37,368 nt of DNA, taken from positions 1 to 37,368 of the forward strand of contig JAQUUL010000003.1 in NCBI GenBank assembly GCA_028693895.1, written 5' to 3'. The stretch comes from Minisyncoccota bacterium (GTDB lineage Bacteria > Patescibacteriota > Minisyncoccia > Minisyncoccales > Minisyncoccaceae). The notes below the pieces were generated by a model. It saw only the letters and a program-made list of their open reading frames with translations, did no database searches and was not told the DNA's origin. Position 1 is the first letter of the stretch; the number at the start of each line of letters is the position of its first letter. This document shows positions 24,626-31,217 of this stretch, piece by piece. The position numbers and the translations under genes are program-made.

Positions 24626-25870
24626 ATGTTTAAAAAAATCATTGAAATTTTTAAAGCAAAAGAATTAAGGTATAAAATACTTTTTGTTTTGTTTGTTTTT
24701 GCAATATTCAGATTAATGGCTAATATCGCCATTCCGGGAATAGATGTTTCAAAAATAAGAGATTTCTTTTCAGGAAATCAATTTTTCGGTTTAATGAATT
24801 TATTTACAGGAGGAGCATTAGATAATGTTTCTATTGTGATGCTTGGACTTGGACCGTATATTACAGCAGTTATTATATTCCAATTGTTAACAATGGTCTT
24901 TCCTCAGATGGAAAAATTATATAAAGAAGAAGGAGAAGCAGGAAGACAAAAATTTAATCAATACTGTAGAATAGCCGCAGTTCCTTTTGCCCTTATTCAA
25001 GGATATAGTATGATTTTCTTTTTAAAGTCTCAAGGAGCTATTACCACTCTAGATCCAATTACAATGATAACAGCAGTTTTATCTATTGTTGCTGGTTCTA
25101 CTATTTTAATGTGGCTAGGAGAATTGATTTCTGAAAAAGGAATTGGAAATGGTGTTTCACTTTTAATTTTTGCTGGTATTGTTGCAGATTTTCCAAACAA
25201 TATTCAGAAAATGTTTATAACATTTGATCAAACTCAGATATTCTCATATATCTTATTTGTAGCTCTTTCTTTGTTAGTTATAGTTGGTGTTGTTTTAATT
25301 AATGAAGGCAGAAGAAATATTCCTATTTCTTATGCTAAAAGAGTAAGAGGGAATAAGATGTACGGAGGAGCTTCAACTTATTTACCTTTGAATATTAATC
25401 CAGCAGGGGTTATTCCAATCATATTTGCACTTTCATTCTTGATGCTTCCTTCAATGTTAGCTTCATTCTTAGGATGGGAAGCAGTTTCAAGATTTTTAGA
25501 TAATCCTTGGATATATGGAACAATATACTTTATTCTTGTGTTTATGTTTACATTTTTCTATACAGCAGTTACATTTGATCCTAAAAGTATATCAACTAAT
25601 TTACAAAAGATGGGAGGCTTTATTCCAGGAATTAGACCAGGTGAAAATACAGCACAATTTTTACAGAATATATTAAGTAAAGTTTTAGTAATTGGAGCAA
25701 CATCATTAGGATTGATTGCAGTGATGCCTTCAATTATTCAAGGAATAACTGGAATTCAAGAATTTAGTTTCATGATTGGTGGGACTGCATTAATCATTAT
25801 TGTTTCTGTTGCTTTGGAAACAATGAGACAGATTAATTCTCAGTTAGAAATGAGAGAGTACGATGCATAA
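24626..25870 (+). CDS. secY: Preprotein translocase subunit SecY
   Basis: Channel of the Sec translocon, 414 residues with about ten membrane segments. Conserved parts are the N-terminal RYKILFVLFVFAIFRL, the plug region GIDV..IRDFF, GLGPYITAVIIFQLL, EKGIGNGVSLLIFAGI, the cytoplasmic loop RRNIPISYAKRVRG with STYLPLNINPAGVIPIIFA, and PGIRPG with the terminal ETMRQINSQL. It closes the spc cluster and is followed by a strong terminator. Confidence 0.97.
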   Translation: MFKKIIEIFKAKELRYKILFVLFVFAIFRLMANIAIPGIDVSKIRDFFSGNQFFGLMNLFTGGALDNVSIVMLGLGPYITAVIIFQLLTMVFPQMEKLYKEEGEAGRQKFNQYCRIAAVPFALIQGYSMIFFLKSQGAITTLDPITMITAVLSIVAGSTILMWLGELISEKGIGNGVSLLIFAGIVADFPNNIQKMFITFDQTQIFSYILFVALSLLVIVGVVLINEGRRNIPISYAKRVRGNKMYGGASTYLPLNINPAGVIPIIFALSFLMLPSMLASFLGWEAVSRFLDNPWIYGTIYFILVFMFTFFYTAVTFDPKSISTNLQKMGGFIPGIRPGENTAQFLQNILSKVLVIGATSLGLIAVMPSIIQGITGIQEFSFMIGGTALIIIVSVALETMRQINSQLEMREYDA

Positions 25871-25890
25871 TTTTTAATATCTATTAAAGA

Positions 25891-25917
25891 TAGAAGAATT
25901 TTTCTTCTATTTTTTTA
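25891..25917 (+). terminator. Rho-independent terminator after secY
   Basis: Stem TAGAAGAA (25891-25898) with TTCTTCTA (25902-25909), three-base loop, followed by seven T. It is 20 bases beyond the secY stop. A TATAAT box at 25928-25933 just after it, without a clear -35, could restart transcription for adk. Confidence 0.75.
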
Positions 25918-25951
25918 TTTTTTGTAATATAATTAAATTAATATAAAAAAG

Positions 25952-26632
25952 ATGAACAAAAATCCATTAGTTTTAATTTTGCTTGGTAAGTCTGGTGCTG
26001 GAAAAGGCACACAATTAGATTTATTAAAAAATAATCTTAAATTAGATTTTATTGGTACGGGAGAGCTTTTGAGAAATAGAAAAAAGATAGAAGATTTTAC
26101 GGGCAAGAAAATTGCTGATGTGATAGATAATGGCGGTATTATTGCTACCCCAGTTCCATTTAAGTTATGGATGGATTCTTTTGAGAATATTAAAAATAGT
26201 GGAGATATTGAAAACGGTCTTATTATTGATGGTTCTCCAAGAAAAATTAAAGAAGCATGGTTATTAGATGATGCATTAGATTGGTTTGAATGGAATAAAA
26301 GAGTAAAAATTATTCTTATTGATATTTCTAACGAAGAAGCTATTTCTAGACTTACTAGAAGAAAGACTTGTCCTCAATGTGGTAAAATTATGATGTTTTC
26401 AAAAGATATGGAGGATATAGAAAATTGTCCTAACTGTGGAAGTAAACTTGTAAAAAGACAAGATGATACTGCTGAAAGAATTCAAAAAAGATTAGAATGG
26501 TTTGACGATGAAGTTGGGCAAGTTATCAAATATTACGAAGACAACAATAAACTTATAAGGGTAAACGGAGAACAAAGTGTAGATGATGTTTATAGCGATA
26601 TAATAAAAGCTATTGAAAATGATAACGATTAA
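25952..26632 (+). CDS. adk: Adenylate kinase family protein
   Basis: Interconverts AMP + ATP and 2 ADP. 226 residues. The P-loop GKSGAGKGT is at 12-20, and FIGTGELLR and IIDGSPRK follow (SPRK where most have FPRT). The LID region carries CPQCGK and CPNCGSK, a four-cysteine zinc site, and RQDDTAERIQKRLEWF. Its place between secY and map is the classical adk position. A second, longer kinase of the family is at 8419, so the two may differ in substrate. A TATAAT box 19 bases upstream would give a leader of about 12 bases. Confidence 0.88.
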   Translation: MNKNPLVLILLGKSGAGKGTQLDLLKNNLKLDFIGTGELLRNRKKIEDFTGKKIADVIDNGGIIATPVPFKLWMDSFENIKNSGDIENGLIIDGSPRKIKEAWLLDDALDWFEWNKRVKIILIDISNEEAISRLTRRKTCPQCGKIMMFSKDMEDIENCPNCGSKLVKRQDDTAERIQKRLEWFDDEVGQVIKYYEDNNKLIRVNGEQSVDDVYSDIIKAIENDND

Positions 26633-27413
26633 AACAAAAGAAGAAATTGAATTAATGGCTAAGGGTGGTAAAATCTTAAAGTCAGTAATAGATAAATTAG
26701 GTAAATATATTACTGTTGGAATAAGTGGTAAAGACATAGAAAAAATAGCAGATAAGCTAATTGAAGAAACAGGAGGAATAGCTAACTTTAAAGGTCAAGA
26801 CGGTTTTCCGTCTTGTCTTTGTTTTTCAATTAACGAAGAGATTGTCCATGGTACACCTGATGAAAGAGTTTTAAAAAATGGAGATATAGTAACTCTTGAT
26901 ATTGGAATATTTTTTCCCTTAAATGTTTTTTTAGAAGGAAGTATAGATTATAAAAAATATCCTAATCTAAAAAATGGTTTTCATACTGATATGGCTAGAA
27001 CATATGCTGTAGGAGAAGTTGATTTTAATATACAGAGATTAATTAAAGCCAATAAAAAAGCCCTTAAGAGAGGGATTAGTCAAGTTAAGGCTGGAAATAA
27101 ATTTGGACAGATTGGTTCAGAAATAGAAAAGTTTGCCACAAAAGAAGGATATAATGTTATTAAAGATTTATGTGGACATGGTATAGGCTCCAATCTTCAT
27201 GAAGATCCAGATGTATTAAATTATGGAGATAAAAAATGGGGAGAGATAATGAAAGAAGGTATGGTTTTTTGTATAGAACCGATGCTTTCACTTGGAAGCG
27301 ATGAAATTATTAAAAAAGGAACATCTTATGTTACTGAAGATAATTCTCTTACTGCTCATTTTGAAGATATGGTAGCTGTGACAAAAAATGGAGTTATAAT
27401 TTTGACATTATAA
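26619..27413 (+). CDS. map: Methionine aminopeptidase (type I)
   Basis: Removes the initiator methionine from new proteins. 264 residues. Metal ligands are in VTLDIGI (Asp), FHTDMARTY (Asp), GHGIGSNLHE (His), FCIEPM (Glu) and FEDMVAVT (Glu). About 17 extra residues, LNVFLEGSIDYKKYPNL, lie between the first two metal aspartates, a local insertion relative to the E. coli enzyme. The start is the ATG at 26619, which overlaps the adk stop by 14 bases; an in-frame TTG sits six bases before. The 3' end contains the -35 box of the next gene. Confidence 0.95.
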   Translation: MITIKTKEEIELMAKGGKILKSVIDKLGKYITVGISGKDIEKIADKLIEETGGIANFKGQDGFPSCLCFSINEEIVHGTPDERVLKNGDIVTLDIGIFFPLNVFLEGSIDYKKYPNLKNGFHTDMARTYAVGEVDFNIQRLIKANKKALKRGISQVKAGNKFGQIGSEIEKFATKEGYNVIKDLCGHGIGSNLHEDPDVLNYGDKKWGEIMKEGMVFCIEPMLSLGSDEIIKKGTSYVTEDNSLTAHFEDMVAVTKNGVIILTL

Positions 27414-27430
27414 TAAAAAATATATATAAT
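27402..27430 (+). promoter_or_regulatory. Consensus sigma-70-type promoter for the 49-residue gene
   Basis: TTGACA (27402-27407), exactly 17 bases, TATAAT (27425-27430): a perfect consensus, with the -35 box inside the last codons of map. The start point would be near 27437, about nine bases before the ATG at 27446. Confidence 0.8.
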
Positions 27431-27445
27431 AATTTTGGTGAAAAG

Positions 27446-27595
27446 ATGACTAAAAAAATAGAAATCTTGGGTATTGAAATTAATGCCGAAAGAACAGAAA
27501 AAATAAACATGCCTGATTACAAATTCTATAGAATCAGGTCTGCTGAAAAAGCAGATAGACAAATAGAGTCACACAACAAGCGATTATTTCAATAA
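27446..27595 (+). CDS. 49-residue small protein of unknown function
   Basis: I do not recognise this protein. It reads MTKKIEILGIEINAERTEKI, then NMPDYKFYRIRSAEKADRQI, then ESHNKRLFQ: hydrophilic, rich in charged residues, with an amphipathic first half (alternating I/E/L) and a basic end; no cysteine, signal peptide or membrane segment. GGTGAAAAG precedes the ATG and could act as a weak ribosome site. The case that it is real rests on its setting: a perfect consensus promoter ending 15 bases upstream and a terminator whose stem contains the stop codon, making a monocistronic message of roughly 165 bases. A small RNA with an incidental frame is the alternative. Confidence 0.68.
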   Translation: MTKKIEILGIEINAERTEKINMPDYKFYRIRSAEKADRQIESHNKRLFQ

Positions 27596-27603
27596 TCGCT
27601 TTT
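27578..27603 (+). terminator. Terminator overlapping the stop of the 49-residue gene
   Basis: Stem AAGCGATTATT (27578-27588) with AATAATCGCTT (27591-27601), effectively a four-base loop, with a short T-run. The TAA stop (27593-27595) is within the 3' arm, so a ribosome at the stop would block the hairpin. Confidence 0.65.
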
Positions 27604-27633
27604 CATATTCTTAAAATATGTTAAGATGTTATT

Positions 27634-28089
27634 ATGTTTTATGAATTGCAAACTTTTTTAATAGCAATGACACCCATTTTTGAATTAAGGGGTTCTATTC
27701 CAATTGCTTTATTTCAATATAATTTATCTATTAATTCAGCTTTTATTTTTTCAGTATTAGGAAATATATTTTCTTCAATAATTATTCTCCTTTTTTTAGA
27801 TAAAGTATCAATGTTTCTTTCGCAAAAAAGCAAGCTATTTAATAAATTTTTTGAATGGCTTTTTTCAAGAACGAGAAGAAAACATCAAAAAAAGTATGAA
27901 AAGTTTAAAGAGTTATTTCTAGTTATCTTTGTTGCAATTCCATTACCAGTAACGGGAGCTTGGACTGGTTCTTTATGTGCTTTTCTTTTTGATATACCTT
28001 TTAAAAAATCTTTTCCTTTGATATCATTAGGAATAATAATAGCAGGTATAATAGTTACAATAATTAGTCTAGGAATAAAAATTATATGA
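27634..28089 (+). CDS. Small multidrug export family membrane protein (COG2426 type)
   Basis: 151 residues. The N-terminal part has TPIFELRGSIPIAL, the signature of the Sm_multidrug_ex family (PF06695), where the ELRG-SIP motif is invariant. About four hydrophobic segments follow: near 28-55, a basic loop RTRRKHQKKYEKFKEL, near 87-112 with PLPVTGAWTGSL, and 120-150. Despite the family name, transport has not been demonstrated for most members, so the substrate is unknown. Its stop overlaps the tpiA start (ATGA), suggesting co-translation. Confidence 0.85.
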   Translation: MFYELQTFLIAMTPIFELRGSIPIALFQYNLSINSAFIFSVLGNIFSSIIILLFLDKVSMFLSQKSKLFNKFFEWLFSRTRRKHQKKYEKFKELFLVIFVAIPLPVTGAWTGSLCAFLFDIPFKKSFPLISLGIIIAGIIVTIISLGIKII

Positions 28090-28739
28090 ATAAATTAATT
28101 ATAGCAAATTGGAAGTGTAATCCACCAACAATAGAAGAAGCCAAAGAATTATTTGAGAAAATTAAAGACAATGCTTTAGAAAAAAATGTTGTTATTTGTC
28201 CGCCTTCAATATTTCTTTCATCTTTAATTTGCGAAGGAATAAAGTTTGGAGTCCAGAATTGTTTTTGGAAAGAGAAAGGTGCTTTTACTGGAGAAATATC
28301 TCCTCAGATGATTAAAAGTCTTGGTGTAAACTATGTTATTATTGGACACTCAGAAAGAAGAAATATATTAAAAGAAACTAATGAAGAAATTATTCAAAAA
28401 ATTAATGAAGCTGTTAGGGCAGGTCTAACCCCAATCGTTTGTATTGGAGAATCTAAAGGAGAAGATACTTTTGAGGTATTAAATAATCAAATTAAAGATA
28501 TAGACGAAAATATCATTTTAGCTTATGAGCCATTATGGGCCATTGGAACAGGGGAGAGTGCACCAATTGAAAAAGTAAAAGAAGTAAAAAGTTTTTTGAA
28601 AGATAGAAAAGTTCTTTATGGGGGAAGTGTTAATTCTCAAAATGCTCCAAATTATTTAGAAATAACAGACGGTCTTTTAGTTGGCGGAGCGTCTCTTAAT
28701 TCAGAAGAGTTTTCTAAAATTATATTGTGCGACATTTAA
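28086..28739 (+). CDS. tpiA: Triosephosphate isomerase
   Basis: Interconverts dihydroxyacetone phosphate and glyceraldehyde-3-phosphate. The catalytic residues are visible: K10 in ANWKCN, H88 in IIGHSERR and E148 in AYEPLWAIGTG; the phosphate-binding ends LYGGSVNSQN and GLLVGGASL are intact. It is 217 residues against about 250 normally; the helices between the barrel strands are trimmed, but the active site is complete, so it should be functional. It shares a four-base overlap with the upstream membrane protein and its stop overlaps the convergent recombinase stop. Confidence 0.95.
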   Translation: MNKLIIANWKCNPPTIEEAKELFEKIKDNALEKNVVICPPSIFLSSLICEGIKFGVQNCFWKEKGAFTGEISPQMIKSLGVNYVIIGHSERRNILKETNEEIIQKINEAVRAGLTPIVCIGESKGEDTFEVLNNQIKDIDENIILAYEPLWAIGTGESAPIEKVKEVKSFLKDRKVLYGGSVNSQNAPNYLEITDGLLVGGASLNSEEFSKIILCDI

Positions 28740-29692
28740 TTCTTCATATCTTTTCCGCTATGAAATTGCCTGTGAACATCTCTTAATCTTTTATTAGTAA
28801 CATGAGTATATATTTGTGTGGTGGCAATATTTCTATGTCCCAAAAATTCTTGAATTGTTCTCAAATCAACTCCTTGTCCAAGTAAATCAGTTGCATAACT
28901 ATGCCTTAAAGTGTGAGGAGTTGTAAAAAAAGGAATATTTGCTAATGTGGCATACTTCTTTACGATTCTTTCTATTGAACGAGGCGTTAAACGGGCCTCT
29001 AAAGCTGTTTTAGACCTATAATTGATAAATAGAGCCTTCTCATCATCTCCGCGTGTTTTGAGGTAATTTTTAACCCAATCTAATGCTCTTTTTGAGAAAT
29101 ATACAGTTCTAGGATGATTTCCTTTACCTATAATACTTATTTCAAGGTCTTCTTTGTTTTCTATGTTCTTAAATTGTTCTTTATTCAATGCGACTAATTC
29201 AGCTATTCTTAATCCTGTAGAAAATAATGATTCAAGTATCGCACGATCTCTTAAACCGCTCATGTTTTCTATATTAGGAGCAAGTAATAATTTTTCTATT
29301 TGATCCAGCGTTAAGAACTTTATAGTTTTTTCTTTTTGAGCATCTTTAGATAGTTTTATCTTATCAGCTGGTAAAGAGATAACATCTTTATCAGTGAAAA
29401 AGCTTAAAAGGGCTCTTAAGGCAATTAAATAGTAATTTTGAGTAAGCTTAGACAATGGCTTATTTTTTTCATCTTTATATCTAGCCAAGTATAATCTATA
29501 ATTCCAAACTTCTTCAGGAGTTAATTGATGAGGAAGTAAATCTTTTTTATTTGTAATTAAAAGCCAGTCAGTAAACTTTTTTAAATATCTGCTATAATTT
29601 TTTTGAGTATTATCTGATAGTCCTTTTTCAATTTCACAATAATCGAGAAAGTCAGGAATATGCTTGATTATGGGCTTATTTGAATTATCCAT
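28736..29692 (-). CDS. xerC: Tyrosine recombinase, XerC/XerD type
   Basis: Site-specific recombinase of the family that resolves chromosome dimers at dif. 318 residues: an N-terminal SAM-like core-binding domain (about 8-100) and a catalytic domain with R161 (STGLRIAEL), K189 (IIGKGN), H259 and R262 (HTLRHSYATDLL), H285 (LGHRNI) and the nucleophile Y294 (QIYTHV). All six residues are present, so it should be active. The length and lack of mobile-element genes nearby favour a housekeeping Xer over an integrase. A dif-like inverted repeat and a strong promoter lie directly upstream. It converges on tpiA with overlapping stops. The symbol is a family label; XerD or a lone XerA/XerH-like enzyme cannot be excluded. 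Confidence 0.9.
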   Translation of the reverse strand: MDNSNKPIIKHIPDFLDYCEIEKGLSDNTQKNYSRYLKKFTDWLLITNKKDLLPHQLTPEEVWNYRLYLARYKDEKNKPLSKLTQNYYLIALRALLSFFTDKDVISLPADKIKLSKDAQKEKTIKFLTLDQIEKLLLAPNIENMSGLRDRAILESLFSTGLRIAELVALNKEQFKNIENKEDLEISIIGKGNHPRTVYFSKRALDWVKNYLKTRGDDEKALFINYRSKTALEARLTPRSIERIVKKYATLANIPFFTTPHTLRHSYATDLLGQGVDLRTIQEFLGHRNIATTQIYTHVTNKRLRDVHRQFHSGKDMKN

Positions 29693-29696
29693 ATAT

Positions 29697-29730
29697 TAAT
29701 TGTCGCTTAACCTACATTGTACGACATTTA
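29697..29730. other. dif-like inverted repeat beside the Xer gene
   Basis: Two 11-base arms around a 6-base centre: TTGTCGCTTAA (29700-29710), CCTACA, TTGTACGACAT (29717-29727). The left arm and the reverse complement of the right arm agree at 8 of... positions TGTCG and the inner AA (7 of 11), and three further flanking bases on each side also match. The 11-6-11 design is that of Xer binding sites, and the inner AA/TT ends agree with known dif sites. It lies five bases before the recombinase ATG, within its leader. Function is inferred. Confidence 0.4.
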
Positions 29731-29972
29731 TGATTATATATCCTTACACCCCTTTTTGTCAACAATAAAGGATGACATATGTCATCCCATTCAATTTTGG
29801 CGCTATAATTTATAGCGGCATTGGCGAAGATACTTATAAGAGCACTCCTTTCTCTCTTATCAAGCTTCTTCTCAATCTCTACGATTTTATTAAGAGCTTC
29901 TCTGATTTTTCCGTTTTCTGCAAGCTCTTTTACTGTTCCAAAATTTTTTAGATTGTAAATAACTCTGTCCAT
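29712..29972 (-). CDS. 86-residue protein of unknown function
   Basis: Not recognised. It starts MDRVIYNLKNFGTVKELAEN and continues with a helical, charged segment (IREALNKIVEIEKKLDKRE) and SALISIFANAAINYSAKIEW, ending in a Cys/His-containing tail (DDICHPLLLT, YNHKCRTM) that could bind a metal, though only two Cys are present. The ATG at 29972 is chosen because AAGGTGAT, a real Shine-Dalgarno-like element, precedes it; an in-frame TTG is six bases upstream. A TTGACA-17-TATGAT promoter lies directly upstream. The 3' third contains two DNA palindromes and the Xer promoter, so the gene body doubles as a regulatory region. Confidence 0.7.
   Translation of the reverse strand: MDRVIYNLKNFGTVKELAENGKIREALNKIVEIEKKLDKRERSALISIFANAAINYSAKIEWDDICHPLLLTKRGVRIYNHKCRTM
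29733..29762 (-). promoter_or_regulatory. Promoter of the Xer recombinase gene
   Basis: On the minus strand TTGACA (29762-29757), 18 bases, TATAAT (29738-29733). Transcription would start near 29726, putting the dif-like repeat in the leader. The promoter lies inside the 3' end of the 86-residue gene, which is on the same strand. Confidence 0.75.
29770..29817. repeat. Two adjacent palindromes inside the 86-residue gene
   Basis: 29770-29787 is a perfect 18-bp palindrome, GGATGACATATGTCATCC. 29801-29817 is CGCTATA-ATT-TATAGCG, a 7-bp inverted repeat with a three-base centre. They lie 8 to 60 bases upstream of the Xer -35 box, so they could be operators, or hairpins in the upstream message. Confidence 0.6.
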
Positions 29973-29989
29973 TTTCAATCACCTTATAT

Positions 29990-30018
29990 ATCATAATAAT
30001 ATATTAATATATTGTCAA
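29990..30018 (-). promoter_or_regulatory. Promoter of the 86-residue gene
   Basis: On the minus strand TTGACA (30018-30013), 17 bases, TATGAT (29995-29990). The -35 box overlaps the uppS stop. The start point near 29983 leaves a leader of about 11 bases that carries the AAGGTGAT ribosome site. Confidence 0.75.
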
Positions 30019-30701
30019 GAGCCTTTTCTTCTTTCTCTTTCTGAATAATTTTCTATGGCTTTTTCAAACTCTTTTCCTTTGAAATCAGGGAAAAGTTTAT
30101 TTGTGAAATATAATTGAGAGTATGATGTTTTCCACATCATAAATCCAGTTGAATTATGAGGATCATCTTTACAGCCAGTTCTAATAATAAAATCTACATC
30201 AGGAAGATTTTTTGTCCAAAGATTTTCCTTTATTTTTTCTTCTGTTACTTCCCCTTTAATTTTTTTAATACAATCAATCATTTCATCTGTTCCGTTGTAT
30301 GCCATTAAAAAGGTTAACAAGAAATTATTATAATCTTTAGTGCAATCTATTGCTTTTTCCATAGCTATTTTAGTAGATTCAGGAAAATATTCTTTCCACT
30401 TCCCTATTATTTGTATCTTAACCTTGTTTTTGTGTATGTCTTCATTGTTAATTACTCTATTGAATTGGTCCTCAAACACTATAAAAAGGTTTCTAACCTC
30501 TTCTTTTGTTCTTTTTGTAATATTGTCTAAAGAACTTCCCCAAAAGGTAAAATAAGGTATTTTAAGGCTTAGAACGGTATTTAATATATCTTCTAGTGTT
30601 TCTGCTCCTTTTTGGTGCCCCATTAAGGTAAAAAGTCCTTTTTTTTGCGCCCAACGTCTATTTCCATCAGGAATTAATGCAACATGTTTTAGAATATTCA
30701 T
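30015..30701 (-). CDS. uppS: Isoprenyl (undecaprenyl) diphosphate synthase, divergent cis-prenyltransferase
   Basis: Makes the long polyprenyl diphosphate that becomes the lipid carrier for cell-wall sugars. 228 residues. The N-terminal IPDGNRRWAQKKGL, with the catalytic Asp at 12, and GHQKGAE match the family. The middle and C-terminal motifs are unusual: FTFWGSSLDNITKRT stands where most have a FSTENW segment, and IIRTGCKDDPHNSTGF stands where most have RTSGExRLSNF; FTNKLFPDF ends the core normally. Enzyme identity is good, but chain length and substrate could differ. It begins within the end of a small membrane ORF on the same strand. Confidence 0.85.
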   Translation of the reverse strand: MNILKHVALIPDGNRRWAQKKGLFTLMGHQKGAETLEDILNTVLSLKIPYFTFWGSSLDNITKRTKEEVRNLFIVFEDQFNRVINNEDIHKNKVKIQIIGKWKEYFPESTKIAMEKAIDCTKDYNNFLLTFLMAYNGTDEMIDCIKKIKGEVTEEKIKENLWTKNLPDVDFIIRTGCKDDPHNSTGFMMWKTSYSQLYFTNKLFPDFKGKEFEKAIENYSERERRKGS

Positions 30702-30846
30702 ATGTTATTATTATTGGCTCTTTTTTTTGATTTTTAATATATATACAACCTAAAGAAAAGAAAAAAGAACAAATTAAAGCTAATAAAATAATGTTAATTA
30801 TAGTATCTCTTTTTTCTTTGACAAAATTGATTATTTTTGATAGCAT
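30667..30846 (-). CDS. Small single-pass membrane ORF overlapping the uppS start
   Basis: 59 codons from the ATG at 30846 to a TGA at 30667, the last 11 in another frame within uppS. The protein has a short basic N-terminus (FVKEKRDT), one strongly hydrophobic segment at about 16-37 (INIILLALICSFFFSLG), then QKKEPIIITYEY. Short N-terminal anchors with a K-x-PI-I motif after the membrane segment occur at the start of some secreted CPR proteins, so this may be a remnant of a longer protein or a real small one. It is too short to decide. Confidence 0.4.
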   Translation of the reverse strand: MLSKIINFVKEKRDTIINIILLALICSFFFSLGCIYIKNQKKEPIIITYEYSKTCCINS

Positions 30847-30849
30847 CTA

Positions 30850-30898
30850 CTTATTAATAATAAGTATTAATTAATCTAATGCTTATATATTAGATTAA
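30850..30898. repeat. Inverted repeats in the divergent region before rpmA
   Basis: CTTATTA-A-TAATAAG (30850-30864) and a 10-bp stem TTAATCTAAT (30871-30880) with ATTAGATTAA (30889-30898), loop GCTTATAT. The second would fold in an rpmA leader if transcription starts upstream of it; it also contains TATATA (30884-30889), a possible -10 box. Role unknown. Confidence 0.5.
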
Positions 30899-30919
30899 AA
30901 TTAATAAAGAGTCAAAAAA

Positions 30920-31192
30920 ATGGCAACAACCAAATCCGCCGGTACAAGTCGTTTGGGAAGAGATTCAAACCCTAAGTATCTAGGCGTTAAATTATTCGAA
31001 GGACAAAAAACTAAAGTTGGTTCTATTATTATCCGTCAAAGAGGGACTAAGTTTCTTGCGGGTAAAAATGTAAAAATGGGAAAAGACAATACCCTTTATT
31101 CAATAAAAGAAGGTAAAGTCTATTTCACAACCAAAAGAAAAAAACTTTTTGATGGTTCTCAAAGAATAGCAAAAACAGTAAACGTAGAATAA
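30920..31192 (+). CDS. rpmA: 50S ribosomal protein L27 (bL27)
   Basis: 90 residues; its N-terminus reaches the peptidyl-transferase centre. ATTKSAGTSRLGRDSNPKYL, GVKLFEGQKTKVGSIIIRQR, GTKFLAGKNVKMGKDNTLYS are the family pattern. There is no Firmicute-type cleavable N-terminal extension. Its usual partner rplU is not next to it: rpmA stands alone here, with its own leader and a terminator that it shares with pyrG. Confidence 0.97.
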   Translation: MATTKSAGTSRLGRDSNPKYLGVKLFEGQKTKVGSIIIRQRGTKFLAGKNVKMGKDNTLYSIKEGKVYFTTKRKKLFDGSQRIAKTVNVE

Positions 31193-31217
31193 AAAAGAGG
31201 ATTACTCCTCTTTTTTT
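31193..31217. terminator. Bidirectional terminator between rpmA and pyrG
   Basis: Stem AAAAGAGGA (31193-31201) with TCCTCTTTT (31206-31214), loop TTAC. On the plus strand it continues into a T-run ending rpmA; on the minus strand the A-run upstream becomes the T-run ending pyrG, whose stop codon overlaps the element. Confidence 0.85.

Noticed and set aside
28736-29692. Integrase of an integrated element
   Set aside because: Xer-like length and motifs, no flanking repeats, tRNA attachment site or cargo genes; the neighbours are housekeeping genes.
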